Origin: Pseudomonas migulae NBRC 103157
GTDB lineage: Bacteria; Pseudomonadota; Gammaproteobacteria; Pseudomonadales; Pseudomonadaceae
DNA: 64,000 nt
Direction: 5' to 3'
NCBI RefSeq assembly: GCF_002091715.1
Contig: NZ_BDAG01000033.1
Location: 1-64,000 of the forward strand
Part shown: piece after piece, positions 7,469 to 16,418 of the stretch
Numbering within the stretch: the first letter of the stretch is position 1
How the letters are laid out: the number at the start of each line of letters is the position of its first letter
Notes under the pieces: model-generated
The model's database searches: none
Told to the model about the DNA's origin: nothing
What the model saw: the letters and a program-made list of their open reading frames with translations, nothing else
Made by a program: the position numbers and the translations under genes

Positions 7469-10060
7469 TTAGACTGCCGGTGCCGTTTCGGCCTCGACGG
7501 CCGGTTTCGGCAGCGAAGACAGGAACGCCATGATCAGCGCCGCCAGGTACGGCAGCGACTGCACCAACAGCATGATCACCCAGAAGCGCATGTCGTTGCT
7601 CGGCAGCCCGTTCACCAGGAAGATCCCCAGCGCCGCGCCCCACAACAGCAGCATGATGAACATCTCTTCACGCGCCTCCGAAATCGCCACCCAGAAGCCG
7701 TGGTTATCGGCGTTTTTCGGCGTACGGAAGAACGGAATGCTGCTGGTGAAGAAACCGTACAGCACCGCTTTGGCGATGGTGTGCGACAACGCCAGACCGG
7801 CCAGCGCCGCGCAGAACGCGTCCTTGAGGTTCACGCCAACCGCGCGACGGTAAAGGAAGATGATCTTGCCGACCTTGAACACGAACAACGCCAATGGCGG
7901 GATCGCGAAAATCAGCAACGGCGGATCGACCCGCTGCGGAACGATGATCATCGCCGCCGACCACAACAGTGCGCCGACAGTGAAGAAGATGTTCATGCCG
8001 TCCGCGACCCACGGCAACCAGCCCGCGAGGAAGTGGTAACGCTGGCCACGGGTCAGTTCGGTGTCCTTGCCGCGCAGCAAACTCGCGGTGTGACGCTTGA
8101 TGATCTGAATCGCACCGTAAGCCCAGCGGAAACGCTGTTTCTTGAAGTCGATAAAGGTATCGGGCATCAGGCCTTTGCCGTAGCTGGTGTGGTAATACGC
8201 CGCCGACAAACCTTTCTCGAACACGCGCAGACCCAACTCGGCGTCTTCACAGATGCACCAGTCGGCCCAGCCCAGTTCCTCGAGCACCGAGCGACGGGTC
8301 ATGGTCATGGTGCCGTGCTGAATGATCGCGTCGCGGTCGTTACGGGTGACCATGCCGATGTGGAAGAAGCCCTTGTATTCCGCGTAGCAAAGCTTCTTGA
8401 AGGTGCTTTCGTTCTGGTCGCGGTAATCCTGCGGCGACTGCACCACAGCGATTTTCGGATCGGCGAAGTGCGGCACCATGTGCTTGAGCCAGTTCGGGTC
8501 GACGCAGTAATCGGAGTCGATCACGGCAATCACTTCGGCATCCTTGGCGGTGTGCGGAATCAGATAGTTCAGCGCGCCACCCTTGAAACCGGCCAGCGGT
8601 GCGACGTGGAAGAACTTGAAGCGCGGGCCGAGGGTTGCGCAGTAATCGCGCACCGGTTCCCAAACCGCCGGGTCCTTGGTGTTGTTGTCGATGATCAGGA
8701 CTTCGAAATCCGGATAGTCGAGGTTGGCCAAGGCGTTGAGGGTCTGTTTGACCATCTCCGGCGGCTCGTTGTAGCAAGGGACGTGAATCGAGACTTTCGG
8801 TCTGTAGTCCGAATCGCCTACAACGGGCAGGAATTCGCGCCGGCGCTTGTGGGTCCAGACCGCTTCGGCCAGTTCATGCGCCTCGGTCAGCAGAACGATA
8901 AACACCCCGAGCGCGCCGAGTGCGAGGAGGAATCCGACCGTCAGGCTGAACCAGGTGCTGTATTGCTGGCTGTAGTCGTAGCCGATCCATACCAAAACCG
9001 AACCGCAGAGGAACGCGATAAAGGTCAGGAAGGTGCGGCCACGCTGACGCAAGGCCGAACCGTCGATCATCAGCAAGGTCAGGGACAGCAAGGCCAGCAC
9101 TGCCGAGCCGATGGCCAGCACACGCCATTGCGGAATCGCGACGACCGGGCCTTCGAAGTTGAATTTCTGCTGACGCGCGGCGTTGAACACGCCCCAGTAC
9201 GCGCCCACCGAACCTTCGTCACTGGCCTTCCACGGCTGGTCAAACGCTTCGATCACGAAGTAGTTGAAGCCCTGGCGGTTGAGCTTGTTCACCAGCGTGC
9301 GCAAGTAGATCGCCTGATCCGCCGGGCTCGCATCGGTGCCGCCGCGCATGCGACCGTTGCTCGGCCAGCCAACCTCCGAGAGCAGCAGCGGTTTTTTCGG
9401 GAACATCTTTTTCAGGTCGCGGGCGCGGTCGAGGACGAATTGACCGGCCTTGTCCACCGGGACGTATTCCCAGTAAGGCAGGACGTGCGCGGCAATCAGA
9501 TCGACGTGCTTGGCCAGTTCCGGGTGCTCTTCCCAGACGTGCCATTGCTCGGACGTGGTGACCGGCACCTTAACGGCGGCACGGACGCGATCAAGAATCA
9601 CGCTCAGTTCAGCAGCGGTAATTTCCTTACGGAAAATCGCCTCGTTGCCTACCACCACGCGAACCACGCTGCGCGAGGAGTTGGCAATTTCGATGGCGCG
9701 GGTGATTTCCCGCTCGTTGCGTTCCAGGTCCGGGCTGATCCAGATGCCGAGGGTGACCCGCAGGCCGAACTCTTCAGCCAGCTTGGGAATGTCACCCAGG
9801 GTGCCATCGACCGAGTAAGTGCGGATGTTGTCCGTCAGCTTGCTCATGATCTCCAGATCGCGACGCATTTGATCGTCGGTCGGGTACTGCTCTTTCTGCG
9901 GGTACTGGCCTTGCTGGAACGGCGAGTAGGAAAACCCGGAGATCTGTTCTGGCCAGTTGGGGGCGGTGACCGGGCGATTGATCAGCGCCCAGAAGCCGGT
10001 AAACAAGGCAGCGATGGCGAGCACCACGACCAGGTTGAGTCCAAATTTACGCGATGACAT
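7469..10060 (-). CDS. ndvB: NdvB-type beta-glucan synthase: GH17 domain fused to GT2 glycosyltransferase
   Basis: Inner-membrane protein of 863 residues. TM1 lies at about 8-27. A periplasmic GH17 domain follows (about 40-300) with likely catalytic glutamates E140 (VVGNEAIF) and E229 (LLSEVGWPSN), then two or more TM helices (about 312-395). The cytoplasmic GT2 domain (about 420-650) shows DSD (515-517), ED (605-606) and QRFRW (642-646). C-terminal TM helices complete it. This matches P. aeruginosa NdvB (PA1163), which makes cyclic beta-1,3-linked glucans tied to biofilm antibiotic tolerance; GH17 domains of this family act as beta-1,3-glucan transglycosylases. The start at 10060 (MSSRKFG) is preferred to an upstream in-frame TTG at 10114. 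Naming by family similarity and the dapE neighbourhood. Confidence 0.88.
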   Translation of the reverse strand: MSSRKFGLNLVVVLAIAALFTGFWALINRPVTAPNWPEQISGFSYSPFQQGQYPQKEQYPTDDQMRRDLEIMSKLTDNIRTYSVDGTLGDIPKLAEEFGLRVTLGIWISPDLERNEREITRAIEIANSSRSVVRVVVGNEAIFRKEITAAELSVILDRVRAAVKVPVTTSEQWHVWEEHPELAKHVDLIAAHVLPYWEYVPVDKAGQFVLDRARDLKKMFPKKPLLLSEVGWPSNGRMRGGTDASPADQAIYLRTLVNKLNRQGFNYFVIEAFDQPWKASDEGSVGAYWGVFNAARQQKFNFEGPVVAIPQWRVLAIGSAVLALLSLTLLMIDGSALRQRGRTFLTFIAFLCGSVLVWIGYDYSQQYSTWFSLTVGFLLALGALGVFIVLLTEAHELAEAVWTHKRRREFLPVVGDSDYRPKVSIHVPCYNEPPEMVKQTLNALANLDYPDFEVLIIDNNTKDPAVWEPVRDYCATLGPRFKFFHVAPLAGFKGGALNYLIPHTAKDAEVIAVIDSDYCVDPNWLKHMVPHFADPKIAVVQSPQDYRDQNESTFKKLCYAEYKGFFHIGMVTRNDRDAIIQHGTMTMTRRSVLEELGWADWCICEDAELGLRVFEKGLSAAYYHTSYGKGLMPDTFIDFKKQRFRWAYGAIQIIKRHTASLLRGKDTELTRGQRYHFLAGWLPWVADGMNIFFTVGALLWSAAMIIVPQRVDPPLLIFAIPPLALFVFKVGKIIFLYRRAVGVNLKDAFCAALAGLALSHTIAKAVLYGFFTSSIPFFRTPKNADNHGFWVAISEAREEMFIMLLLWGAALGIFLVNGLPSNDMRFWVIMLLVQSLPYLAALIMAFLSSLPKPAVEAETAPAV

Positions 10061-10305
10061 AGCTATTTCGGGTTCCAAAGGCTGTGGAACGAAGTTACGG
10101 TCGGCGGTTGCCAAGGGGCGCGCATCCTACACCGGGCGTTCCCTGACCGTACAGCAGACAGGGAACAGCCGGACGTTGGGCAATCCAACTCGACTTAAGT
10201 TCTTTCGTTGGACCTTGTAGGTTAAATCTTGGTTCTGCGTAGGCTGAATAATGAGTTCAAGACGCCCGTTCATAGCCCAAAGATGCTCTTGGCCGCCGAC
10301 GGCCC

Positions 10306-10311
10306 TATAAT
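10306..10311 (+). promoter_or_regulatory. Probable -10 element for tcdA
   Basis: A perfect TATAAT in GGCCCTATAATGCGCG, 26 bases upstream of the tcdA start. No good -35 is visible at 16-18 nt, so this is a partial call. Confidence 0.45.
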
Positions 10312-10337
10312 GCGCGCCGGTTTTTGGGGTAATGGTC

Positions 10338-11150
10338 ATGAGCACAGAAGATCCGCGGTTTGCAGGCATCGCCCGTTTGTATGGCATCGAAGGGCTTGAG
10401 CGCTTGCGCGCCGCCCACGTGGCGATCGTCGGCGTCGGTGGCGTCGGTTCCTGGGCGGCGGAAGCCGTAGCCCGTTGTGGCGTGGGCGAGATTTCGCTGT
10501 TTGACCTCGACGACGTCTGCGTCAGCAACGCTAACCGTCAGTTGCACGCGCTGGACAGCACTGTCGGCAAACCCAAAGTCGAGGTGATGGCCGAGCGCCT
10601 GCGCGGGATCAATCCGGACTGCACGGTGCACGCGGTGGCGGATTTCGTCACCCGCGACACCATGGCCGAGTACATCACGCCGAACATCGACTGCGTGATC
10701 GACTGCATCGACAGCGTGAACGCCAAGGCTGCGCTGATCGCCTGGTGCAAACGCCGCAAGATCCAGATCATCACCACCGGCGGGGCGGGCGGGCAGATTG
10801 ATCCGACGTTGATTCAGGTCTGCGACTTGAACCGGACTTTCAACGACCCGTTGGCCTCGAAAGTGCGCTCGACCCTGCGCCGCGACTACAACTTCTCCCG
10901 CACGGTGACCCGTCATTACAGCGTGCCGTGTGTGTTTTCCACCGAACAGCTGCGCTACCCGAAGCCGGATGGCAGCATTTGCCTGCAGAAGAGTTTTGTC
11001 GGGGATGGTGTGAAGCTGGACTGCGCGGGCGGGTTTGGCGCGGTGATGATGGTGACGGCGACATTCGGCATGGTCGCGGCGACCAAGGCTGTGGATAAAA
11101 TTGTGGCGGGTGTGCGGCGCCCGGCGGATCGGGTCAAACCCGGGGTTTGA
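10338..11150 (+). CDS. tcdA: tRNA threonylcarbamoyladenosine dehydratase TcdA (CsdL)
   Basis: E1-like (ThiF/MoeB) enzyme that uses ATP to cyclise t6A37 of tRNA to ct6A. The ATP-binding loop is VAIVGVGGVGSWAAE near residue 30, followed by DLDDVCVSNANRQ. The start at 10338 is preferred over 10332 because GGGGT is then 8 nt upstream rather than 2. It has 270 residues, normal for the family. It converges on csdE-csdA, the sulfur-transfer pair needed with it for ct6A formation in E. coli, so the three genes form a functional cluster on two strands. Confidence 0.93.
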   Translation: MSTEDPRFAGIARLYGIEGLERLRAAHVAIVGVGGVGSWAAEAVARCGVGEISLFDLDDVCVSNANRQLHALDSTVGKPKVEVMAERLRGINPDCTVHAVADFVTRDTMAEYITPNIDCVIDCIDSVNAKAALIAWCKRRKIQIITTGGAGGQIDPTLIQVCDLNRTFNDPLASKVRSTLRRDYNFSRTVTRHYSVPCVFSTEQLRYPKPDGSICLQKSFVGDGVKLDCAGGFGAVMMVTATFGMVAATKAVDKIVAGVRRPADRVKPGV

Positions 11151-11161
11151 AACGCGATCCT

Positions 11162-11248
11162 TGTAGGAGCCGGCGTGCTGGCGATCCATGCGCCGCGGTG
11201 TCTCAGCCATACTGAGTCGCCTGGATCGCCAGCAAGCCGGCCCCTACA
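11162..11248. repeat. Inverted REP pair, GGAGCCGGCTTGCTGGCGA type
   Basis: TGTAGGAGCCGGCGTGCTGGCGATCCA opposes TGGATCGCCAGCAAGCCGGCCCCTACA. It lies between convergent tcdA and csdE, and its right arm includes the csdE stop codon. Confidence 0.9.
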
Positions 11249-11651
11249 TGTCGCTCAGGCTCCGCATTCGCTGGAGCACGGCGTTGAGGCCGTTGCTGCG
11301 CGACGGCGACAACTGCCGGCTCAATCCAAGCTGATTGAACCACTCCGGCAAATCCACCTGCTGCAACTCAACCGCCGACAACCCGTTAACCCGCGCCAGC
11401 AACAACGCCACCAACCCGCGAATCAATCGCGCATCACTGCTCGCGGCAAACTGCCAGTGACCGTCCTGCAGCGAGCCCACCAACCACACCTGGCTTTCAC
11501 AACCATGCACGCGATTGGCCTCGATCTTGTCCACATCGCTCAACACGGGCAGACGGTCGCCCCATTGCATCAACAGCCGCGCCCGTTGTTCCCAGCCAGC
11601 GGCAGCCTGAAAGGTTTCGAGCGCCTTGACGGCATCAGCGGGGAGGGTCAT
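11244..11651 (-). CDS. csdE: Sulfur acceptor protein CsdE (SufE family)
   Basis: SufE-like persulfide acceptor of 135 residues that takes sulfur from the cysteine desulfurase CsdA and passes it on. The acceptor cysteine is C51 in VHGCESQVW. Its ATG overlaps the csdA stop by 4 bases (ATGA), so it is translationally coupled. CsdE rather than SufE is chosen because no suf operon is present and tcdA is next door. Its stop codon (TAG, plus-strand 11244-11246) lies inside the flanking REP element. Confidence 0.9.
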   Translation of the reverse strand: MTLPADAVKALETFQAAAGWEQRARLLMQWGDRLPVLSDVDKIEANRVHGCESQVWLVGSLQDGHWQFAASSDARLIRGLVALLLARVNGLSAVELQQVDLPEWFNQLGLSRQLSPSRSNGLNAVLQRMRSLSDM

Positions 11652-12853
11652 CGCAACAACTCCAGCGCCTGATCCAGCGCTTCAAAGAACCGTTCCAGAT
11701 CTTCGGAATCGTTGTACAGCGCCAACGACACCCGAATCGCCCCGGCCAGTTCAAAGCTTTTCAGCAACGGCATGGCGCAGTGATGACCGGCGCGCACGGC
11801 GATCCCCTGTTCTGTCAGCAAATGCGCCAGATCAGCGTTATGCACACCTTCGACGACAAAACTCGCCAGCGCCAGTTGCGGTTTGCCCAGCAGGCGGATG
11901 CCGTTGCGTGCCTCAAGACCTTTCAACAAATAGTCGTGCAGCGCCGCTTCATGGGCTGAGACCGCGTCCTGATCGAGACCGGCGAGGTAATCCAGCGTCG
12001 CGCCAAGTCCAATCACACTGGAAATCGGCGGCGTGCCCGCCTCGAATCCCAATGGCGCCGGGCGAAAGCGTGCGTGCTGGTAATCCGCATCCAGCACCAT
12101 TTCGCCGCCGAATTGCCAATGGCGCAGTTGCTTGAGCACTTCGTGGCGCCCGAACAGCACACCCAGGCCATCGGGTCCGTAGAGCTTGTGGCTGGAAAAC
12201 ACATAGAAGTCGCAACCGAGTGCCTGCACGTCATGTCGACCATGGACCACGCCCTGAGCGCCATCGACCACAGTCATCGCGCTGTGTGCCTTGGCCATCG
12301 TCAGCAAGGCGGGCAGCGGTTGCCAGGCACCGAGCACGTTGGACAACTGACTGACCGCCAGCAAACGAGTCTGTGGGCCAATCAGCGACGCGGCGGCATC
12401 GAGGTCGATCAAGCCGTCGGTATCCAGTGGCAGGATCACCAGCTTCAAATCGCGACGGTGAGCCAATTGCTGCCATGGCAACAGGTTGGCGTGATGCTCA
12501 AGGGCGCTGATGACAATCTCGTCGCCCGGATTGAACAGGTGTTCCAGGCCATAGGCCAGGAGGTTCAGCGCGGAGGTGGCGCCGTGGGTAAAAATGATCT
12601 GCCCGCAATCGCCGGCATTCAGCCAGTGGGCGGCTTTGCTGCGGCTGTCCTCGAACGCCTGGGTGGCATGCGCGCCGGGCAAGTGCTGCGCCCGATGCAC
12701 GTTGGCCGCACCATTGGCGTAGTAATGCGCCAGGGCATCCAGCAGCGCTTGAGGTTTTTGAGTGGTGGCGGCGTTGTCCAGATAGGTCTGGTCTTGCCGT
12801 TGCAGCGCGGCGATGGCCGGAAAATCGGCGCGCCAGGGAGAGGGAATCATCAT
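11648..12853 (-). CDS. csdA: Cysteine desulfurase CsdA
   Basis: PLP-dependent class-V aminotransferase-fold enzyme (401 residues) that removes sulfur from cysteine as an enzyme persulfide. The Schiff-base lysine is K223 (SSHKLYGPDG), the mobile-loop cysteine is C359 (RAGHHCAMPL), and the N-terminal LDNAATTQKP block is typical. Two tandem ATGs (12853, 12850) are possible starts; AGGGCC lies upstream of the first. The in-frame sequence further upstream is REP-derived and was excluded. Confidence 0.92.
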   Translation of the reverse strand: MMIPSPWRADFPAIAALQRQDQTYLDNAATTQKPQALLDALAHYYANGAANVHRAQHLPGAHATQAFEDSRSKAAHWLNAGDCGQIIFTHGATSALNLLAYGLEHLFNPGDEIVISALEHHANLLPWQQLAHRRDLKLVILPLDTDGLIDLDAAASLIGPQTRLLAVSQLSNVLGAWQPLPALLTMAKAHSAMTVVDGAQGVVHGRHDVQALGCDFYVFSSHKLYGPDGLGVLFGRHEVLKQLRHWQFGGEMVLDADYQHARFRPAPLGFEAGTPPISSVIGLGATLDYLAGLDQDAVSAHEAALHDYLLKGLEARNGIRLLGKPQLALASFVVEGVHNADLAHLLTEQGIAVRAGHHCAMPLLKSFELAGAIRVSLALYNDSEDLERFFEALDQALELLR

Positions 12854-12896
12854 GCAATTTGGCCCTGCTAAACATGGGCGGGGTGTACACCGTACC

Positions 12897-13000
12897 CCTG
12901 TAGGAGCGGGCTTGCTCGCGATGGACGTTAACGTTAACGCGTGTGACCTGAATAACCGCGTTGCCCTTACGTTTCTCGCGAGCAAGCTCGCTCCTACAGG
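12897..13000. repeat. Inverted REP pair, AGCGGGCTTGCTCGCGA type, long linker
   Basis: CCTGTAGGAGCGGGCTTGCTCGCGA opposes CTCGCGAGCAAGCTCGCTCCTACAGG. The linker contains GTTAACGTTAACGCGTG and CTGAATAACCGCG, which recur at 58395-58492 between REPs of the other family. Confidence 0.9.
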
Positions 13001-13015
13001 GTGATCATGTGACGC

Positions 13016-14050
13016 TTAGTTGTGAGCGTGCAGCGCTTCGTTCAGTTCGATCGCCGATTTGTGGGTTTTGCATTCCACGGCGCCGGTTTCCGAATTGCGG
13101 CGGAACAGCAGGTCAGGCTGACCGGCCAGTTCACGGGCTTTCACGACCTTGACCAGCTTGTTGTTCTCGTCCAGCAGCGCCACTTTAGTGCCAGCGGTCA
13201 CGTACAGGCCCGATTCAACGGTGTTGCGGTCGCCCAACGGGATACCGATACCGGCGTTGGCGCCGATCAGGCAGCCTTCGCCGACCTTGATCACGATGTT
13301 GCCGCCGCCCGACAGGGTGCCCATGGTCGAGCAACCGCCGCCCAGGTCCGAACCCTTGCCGACGAAGACACCCGCGGAAACGCGGCCTTCGATCATGCCC
13401 GGGCCTTCGGTGCCGGCGTTGAAGTTGACGAAACCTTCGTGCATCACGGTGGTGCCTTCGCCGACGTAAGCGCCCAGACGAATCCGCGCCGCGTCAGCGA
13501 TGCGCACGCCGGCCGGTACCACGTAGTCGGTCATTTTCGGGAACTTGTCCACCGAGAACACTTCCAGCAATTCGCCGCGCAGACGGGCTTCCAGTTGATG
13601 CTCGGCCAGTTCGGCGAGGTCGATTGCGCCCTGGCTGGTCCACGCGACGTTCGGCAGCAGCGGGAACACGCCCGCCAGGTTCAGGCCGTGCGGCTTGACC
13701 AGACGATGGGACAGCAGGTGCAGCTTGAGGTAAGCCTCAGGCGTGGAAGTCAGTGGCGCGTCTTCGGCCAGAATGGTCGCGACCAGCGGCTTGTGGCTCT
13801 CGGCCAGGCGGGTCAGCAAGGCAGCCTGTGCGGCGTCGACGCCTTTGACGGCTTCAGCCAGTTGCGAAGCCTGAGCGGTGCTGAAGGCGATGGCCTGATT
13901 GCCGTCGGTGTAGCCCAGGACCGGCGCGATGGCCGCGACCAGTTCGGCCGAAGGATTGAGCAATGGCTGTGCGTAAAACACTTCCAGCCATGCGCCTTGA
14001 CGGTTTTGAGTGCCGACACCAAAGGCCAGGCTGAATACGGTAGTGGACAT
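13016..14050 (-). CDS. dapD: Tetrahydrodipicolinate N-succinyltransferase DapD
   Basis: Succinylates tetrahydrodipicolinate from succinyl-CoA, the entry to the succinylase branch of lysine/DAP synthesis. The 344-residue length is that of the long Pseudomonas type. The C-terminal half has left-handed beta-helix hexapeptide repeats (for example the run GCSTMGTLSGGGNIVIKVGE around residues 230-260). The downstream steps dapC (18260) and dapE (6063) are nearby. It follows the ArsC/Spx-like gene on the same strand at 33 bases and is likely cotranscribed. Confidence 0.96.
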   Translation of the reverse strand: MSTTVFSLAFGVGTQNRQGAWLEVFYAQPLLNPSAELVAAIAPVLGYTDGNQAIAFSTAQASQLAEAVKGVDAAQAALLTRLAESHKPLVATILAEDAPLTSTPEAYLKLHLLSHRLVKPHGLNLAGVFPLLPNVAWTSQGAIDLAELAEHQLEARLRGELLEVFSVDKFPKMTDYVVPAGVRIADAARIRLGAYVGEGTTVMHEGFVNFNAGTEGPGMIEGRVSAGVFVGKGSDLGGGCSTMGTLSGGGNIVIKVGEGCLIGANAGIGIPLGDRNTVESGLYVTAGTKVALLDENNKLVKVVKARELAGQPDLLFRRNSETGAVECKTHKSAIELNEALHAHN

Positions 14051-14083
14051 GTAAATACCTCTAACAAAATTGAACGGGCGGGC

Positions 14084-14446
14084 TTACTTGAGCGCTGCCG
14101 CGTAGATGTCTGGCTTGAAGCCAATCAGGGTTCTGTCTCCGAGATCGAGCACCGGGCGCTTGATCATCGAGGGTTGTGCGAGCATCAGTTCGATGGCTTT
14201 CGGCTGGTCGAGATCGGCTTTGCGTTCGTCGTCGAGCTTGCGAAAGGTCGTGCCTGCACGGTTCAACACCACTTGCCAGCCGTGCTCGTCGCACCATTGG
14301 GTCAGGTGTTCACGGTCGATTCCGGCCGTTTTGTAATCATGAAAGTCATAGCTGACAGCGTGTTCATCGAGCCAGGTGCGCGCCTTTTTCATGGTGTCGC
14401 AGGCTTTGATGCCGAAAAGGTGCAACGTTTTGCTTGAAACGGTCAA
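14084..14446 (-). CDS. ArsC/Spx-family thioredoxin-fold protein (YffB-like)
   Basis: Small protein of 120 residues from the arsenate reductase-like family. The redox cysteine is C16 in GIKACDTMKKA; TTFRKL and RPVLDLGDRTLIGFKP are conserved family blocks. The start is a TTG at 14446, because a strong AAGGGGG Shine-Dalgarno lies just upstream, the first internal ATG comes after the active-site Cys, and farther upstream the frame is REP-derived. Members such as E. coli YffB are probable glutathione-dependent reductases; the substrate is unknown. It is probably cotranscribed with dapD. Confidence 0.85.
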   Translation of the reverse strand: MTVSSKTLHLFGIKACDTMKKARTWLDEHAVSYDFHDYKTAGIDREHLTQWCDEHGWQVVLNRAGTTFRKLDDERKADLDQPKAIELMLAQPSMIKRPVLDLGDRTLIGFKPDIYAAALK

Positions 14447-14549
14447 GGAATTGCCCCCTTTGCAGGTGCTGGAAAAAAAAGGTGAAGGATTATGCCATGA
14501 CCGGACGGTTTCGCGTCGGCCTTGGTCGTTATGCCACCGCAAATCCCTT

Positions 14550-14651
14550 GTGGGAGCGGGCTTGCTCCGGGCGGCGTTCCGACGAAAGCGGTGTGTCAGA
14601 CACACAAATGTTGACTGTTAAGCCCCCTTCGCGAGCAAGCCCGCTCCCACA
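14550..14651. repeat. Inverted REP pair, GGGAGCGGGCTTGCTC type
   Basis: TGTGGGAGCGGGCTTGCTCC opposes GCGAGCAAGCCCGCTCCCAC. The linker contains GGTGTGTCAGACACACAAATG and TTGACTGTTAAG, similar to the pair at 7252. Apart from this element the 14447-14760 gap holds nothing recognisable except the antiporter leader. Confidence 0.9.
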
Positions 14652-14760
14652 TTGGATTGAGGTGTTTTCAGGCGATGCGACATTGGTGTAACGGTCAGGG
14701 AACAGTCTAGGCGGCTAATATGGCACTTCAATGCTATCGATTGCCCGGGAACTGCGCTTT

Positions 14761-16392
14761 ATGCAAACCGCCTACACCGTCCTGATCCTGTTGATGCTGG
14801 TAAGTGTTTCGCGCCTGGTCGGACGCGTGATTGCATTGCCATTACCGCTGGTGCAAATCGGTGCCGGCGCGTTGCTGGCCTGGCCGACGCTCGGGTTGCA
14901 CGTCGCACTGGACCCGGAATTGTTCCTGTTTTTGTTCCTGCCACCGCTGCTGTTCTCCGACGGCTGGCGCATGCCCAAGCGCGAATTCTGGCGACTGCGC
15001 GGGCCGATCCTGACCCTGGCGGTCGGTTTGGTGCTGTTTACCGTCGTCGGTGCGGGTTACTTCATCCATTGGTTGTTGCCGAGCATTCCGCTACCGGTGG
15101 CTTTTGCCTTGGCGGCAGTGTTGTCGCCGACGGATGCCGTGGCCGTCTCGGCGATTTCTCAAAACCGCCTGCCGACCCCGCTGATGCATATGCTGCAGGG
15201 CGAGGCGCTGATGAATGACGCGTCGGGCCTGGTGACCTTCAAGTTCGCCCTGGCAGCGGCGGTGACCGGGGTGTTCTCGCTGGCCAACGCCAGCCTGACG
15301 TTTGTGTTGGTGGCGGTTGGTGGCCTGGCTGTCGGTGTGGCGCTGAGCTGGCTGGTCGGGCGTTTGCGCTCATGGATGATCGCCCGGGGCTGGGATGATC
15401 CGGCGACGCACGTTGTCTTCATGTTGTTGCTGCCGTTTGCGGCGTACGTGCTGGCCGAACGGCTGGGCGCATCGGGCATTTTGTCGGCGGTCGCGGCGGG
15501 GATGATGCAGAGCTGGCTCGATCTGCTGCCGCGCCAGACCAGCACTCGACTGCTCAATCGCAGCGTCTGGTCGTTGCTGGAGTTCGCGTTCAACGGATTG
15601 ATCTTCCTCCTGCTGGGTTTGCAATTGCCGGACATTATCAAAGCCGTGGTCAGCCACGAAACCTCGTTGTGGCCGACACTGCTCTATCGCTGCCTCGACG
15701 TGGTGGCGATTTTCCTGGTGCTGGTGGTGTTGCGGTTTGTCTGGGTGCAGAGCATCTGGCGGTTGTCGGGGCTGCTGCGCCGTTGGCGCGGCAAGGGTGA
15801 AATGGTCAACGTGCCGACTGCGCGATCCTGCTGGTTACTGACGGTGGGTGGCGTGCGCGGAGCGGTGACGCTGGCGGGCGTGTTGTCTGTGCCGATGTTG
15901 ATGGCGGGTGATGCGTTTCCTGAACGAGATCTGCTGATCTTCATTGCAGCCGGGGTCATTCTGCTGTCGCTGGTTGCGGCCTGTATCGCGCTGCCACTGT
16001 TGTTGCGTGGCATTGAAAAGAGCCCGGACGACAAACGTCGCAGTGAGGTGCGCGATGCCTGGCGCAAAACCGCCGAAGCGGCCATTCATGCGCTCGAAAC
16101 CGAAGAGGTCACCCCTCATGACGCAGCCCAGGCTGCGCTGGCCATTGAGCTGAAGGCTCGGATCATGTCCGAGTATCGGCACCAACTGGAGGTGTTCAAC
16201 GACTCGGCGGAGGCCCAGGCCCTGGCATTCCAGATGGACTTGCTGGAGCGGCGCTTGCGTTTGAAGGCGCTGCGGGCGCAACGCCTGGAGTTATACAAGC
16301 TCAGCCGTCATCACCAGATTGGTGATGACGTATTGCGAGAAGTATTAGGTGAACTGGATTTGAGTGAAGCGAATCTGGGGGCCGTCAAATAA
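14761..16392 (+). CDS. CPA1-family Na+/H+ antiporter
   Basis: Inner-membrane exchanger of 543 residues with about 12 hydrophobic segments in the first 420 residues and a charged cytoplasmic tail (residues 430-543, rich in Arg/Glu and probably helical). LSPTDAVAVSAI and GEALMNDASGLV are the conserved CPA1/NhaP transport-core motifs, including the paired acidic residue. The start at 14761 (MQTAYTVLIL) is favoured over an ATG at 14731 because it begins directly with TM1. Substrate (Na+ or K+) cannot be told from sequence. It converges on the metallopeptidase gene at 16419. Confidence 0.88.
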   Translation: MQTAYTVLILLMLVSVSRLVGRVIALPLPLVQIGAGALLAWPTLGLHVALDPELFLFLFLPPLLFSDGWRMPKREFWRLRGPILTLAVGLVLFTVVGAGYFIHWLLPSIPLPVAFALAAVLSPTDAVAVSAISQNRLPTPLMHMLQGEALMNDASGLVTFKFALAAAVTGVFSLANASLTFVLVAVGGLAVGVALSWLVGRLRSWMIARGWDDPATHVVFMLLLPFAAYVLAERLGASGILSAVAAGMMQSWLDLLPRQTSTRLLNRSVWSLLEFAFNGLIFLLLGLQLPDIIKAVVSHETSLWPTLLYRCLDVVAIFLVLVVLRFVWVQSIWRLSGLLRRWRGKGEMVNVPTARSCWLLTVGGVRGAVTLAGVLSVPMLMAGDAFPERDLLIFIAAGVILLSLVAACIALPLLLRGIEKSPDDKRRSEVRDAWRKTAEAAIHALETEEVTPHDAAQAALAIELKARIMSEYRHQLEVFNDSAEAQALAFQMDLLERRLRLKALRAQRLELYKLSRHHQIGDDVLREVLGELDLSEANLGAVK

Positions 16393-16418
16393 CGCGTGTT
16401 GATGGCCTGGCGACCGAA

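Noticed and set aside
12854..12985. N-terminal extension of csdA to ATG 12985
   Set aside because: The added residues come from the REP pair; the start at 12853 matches the family N-terminus.
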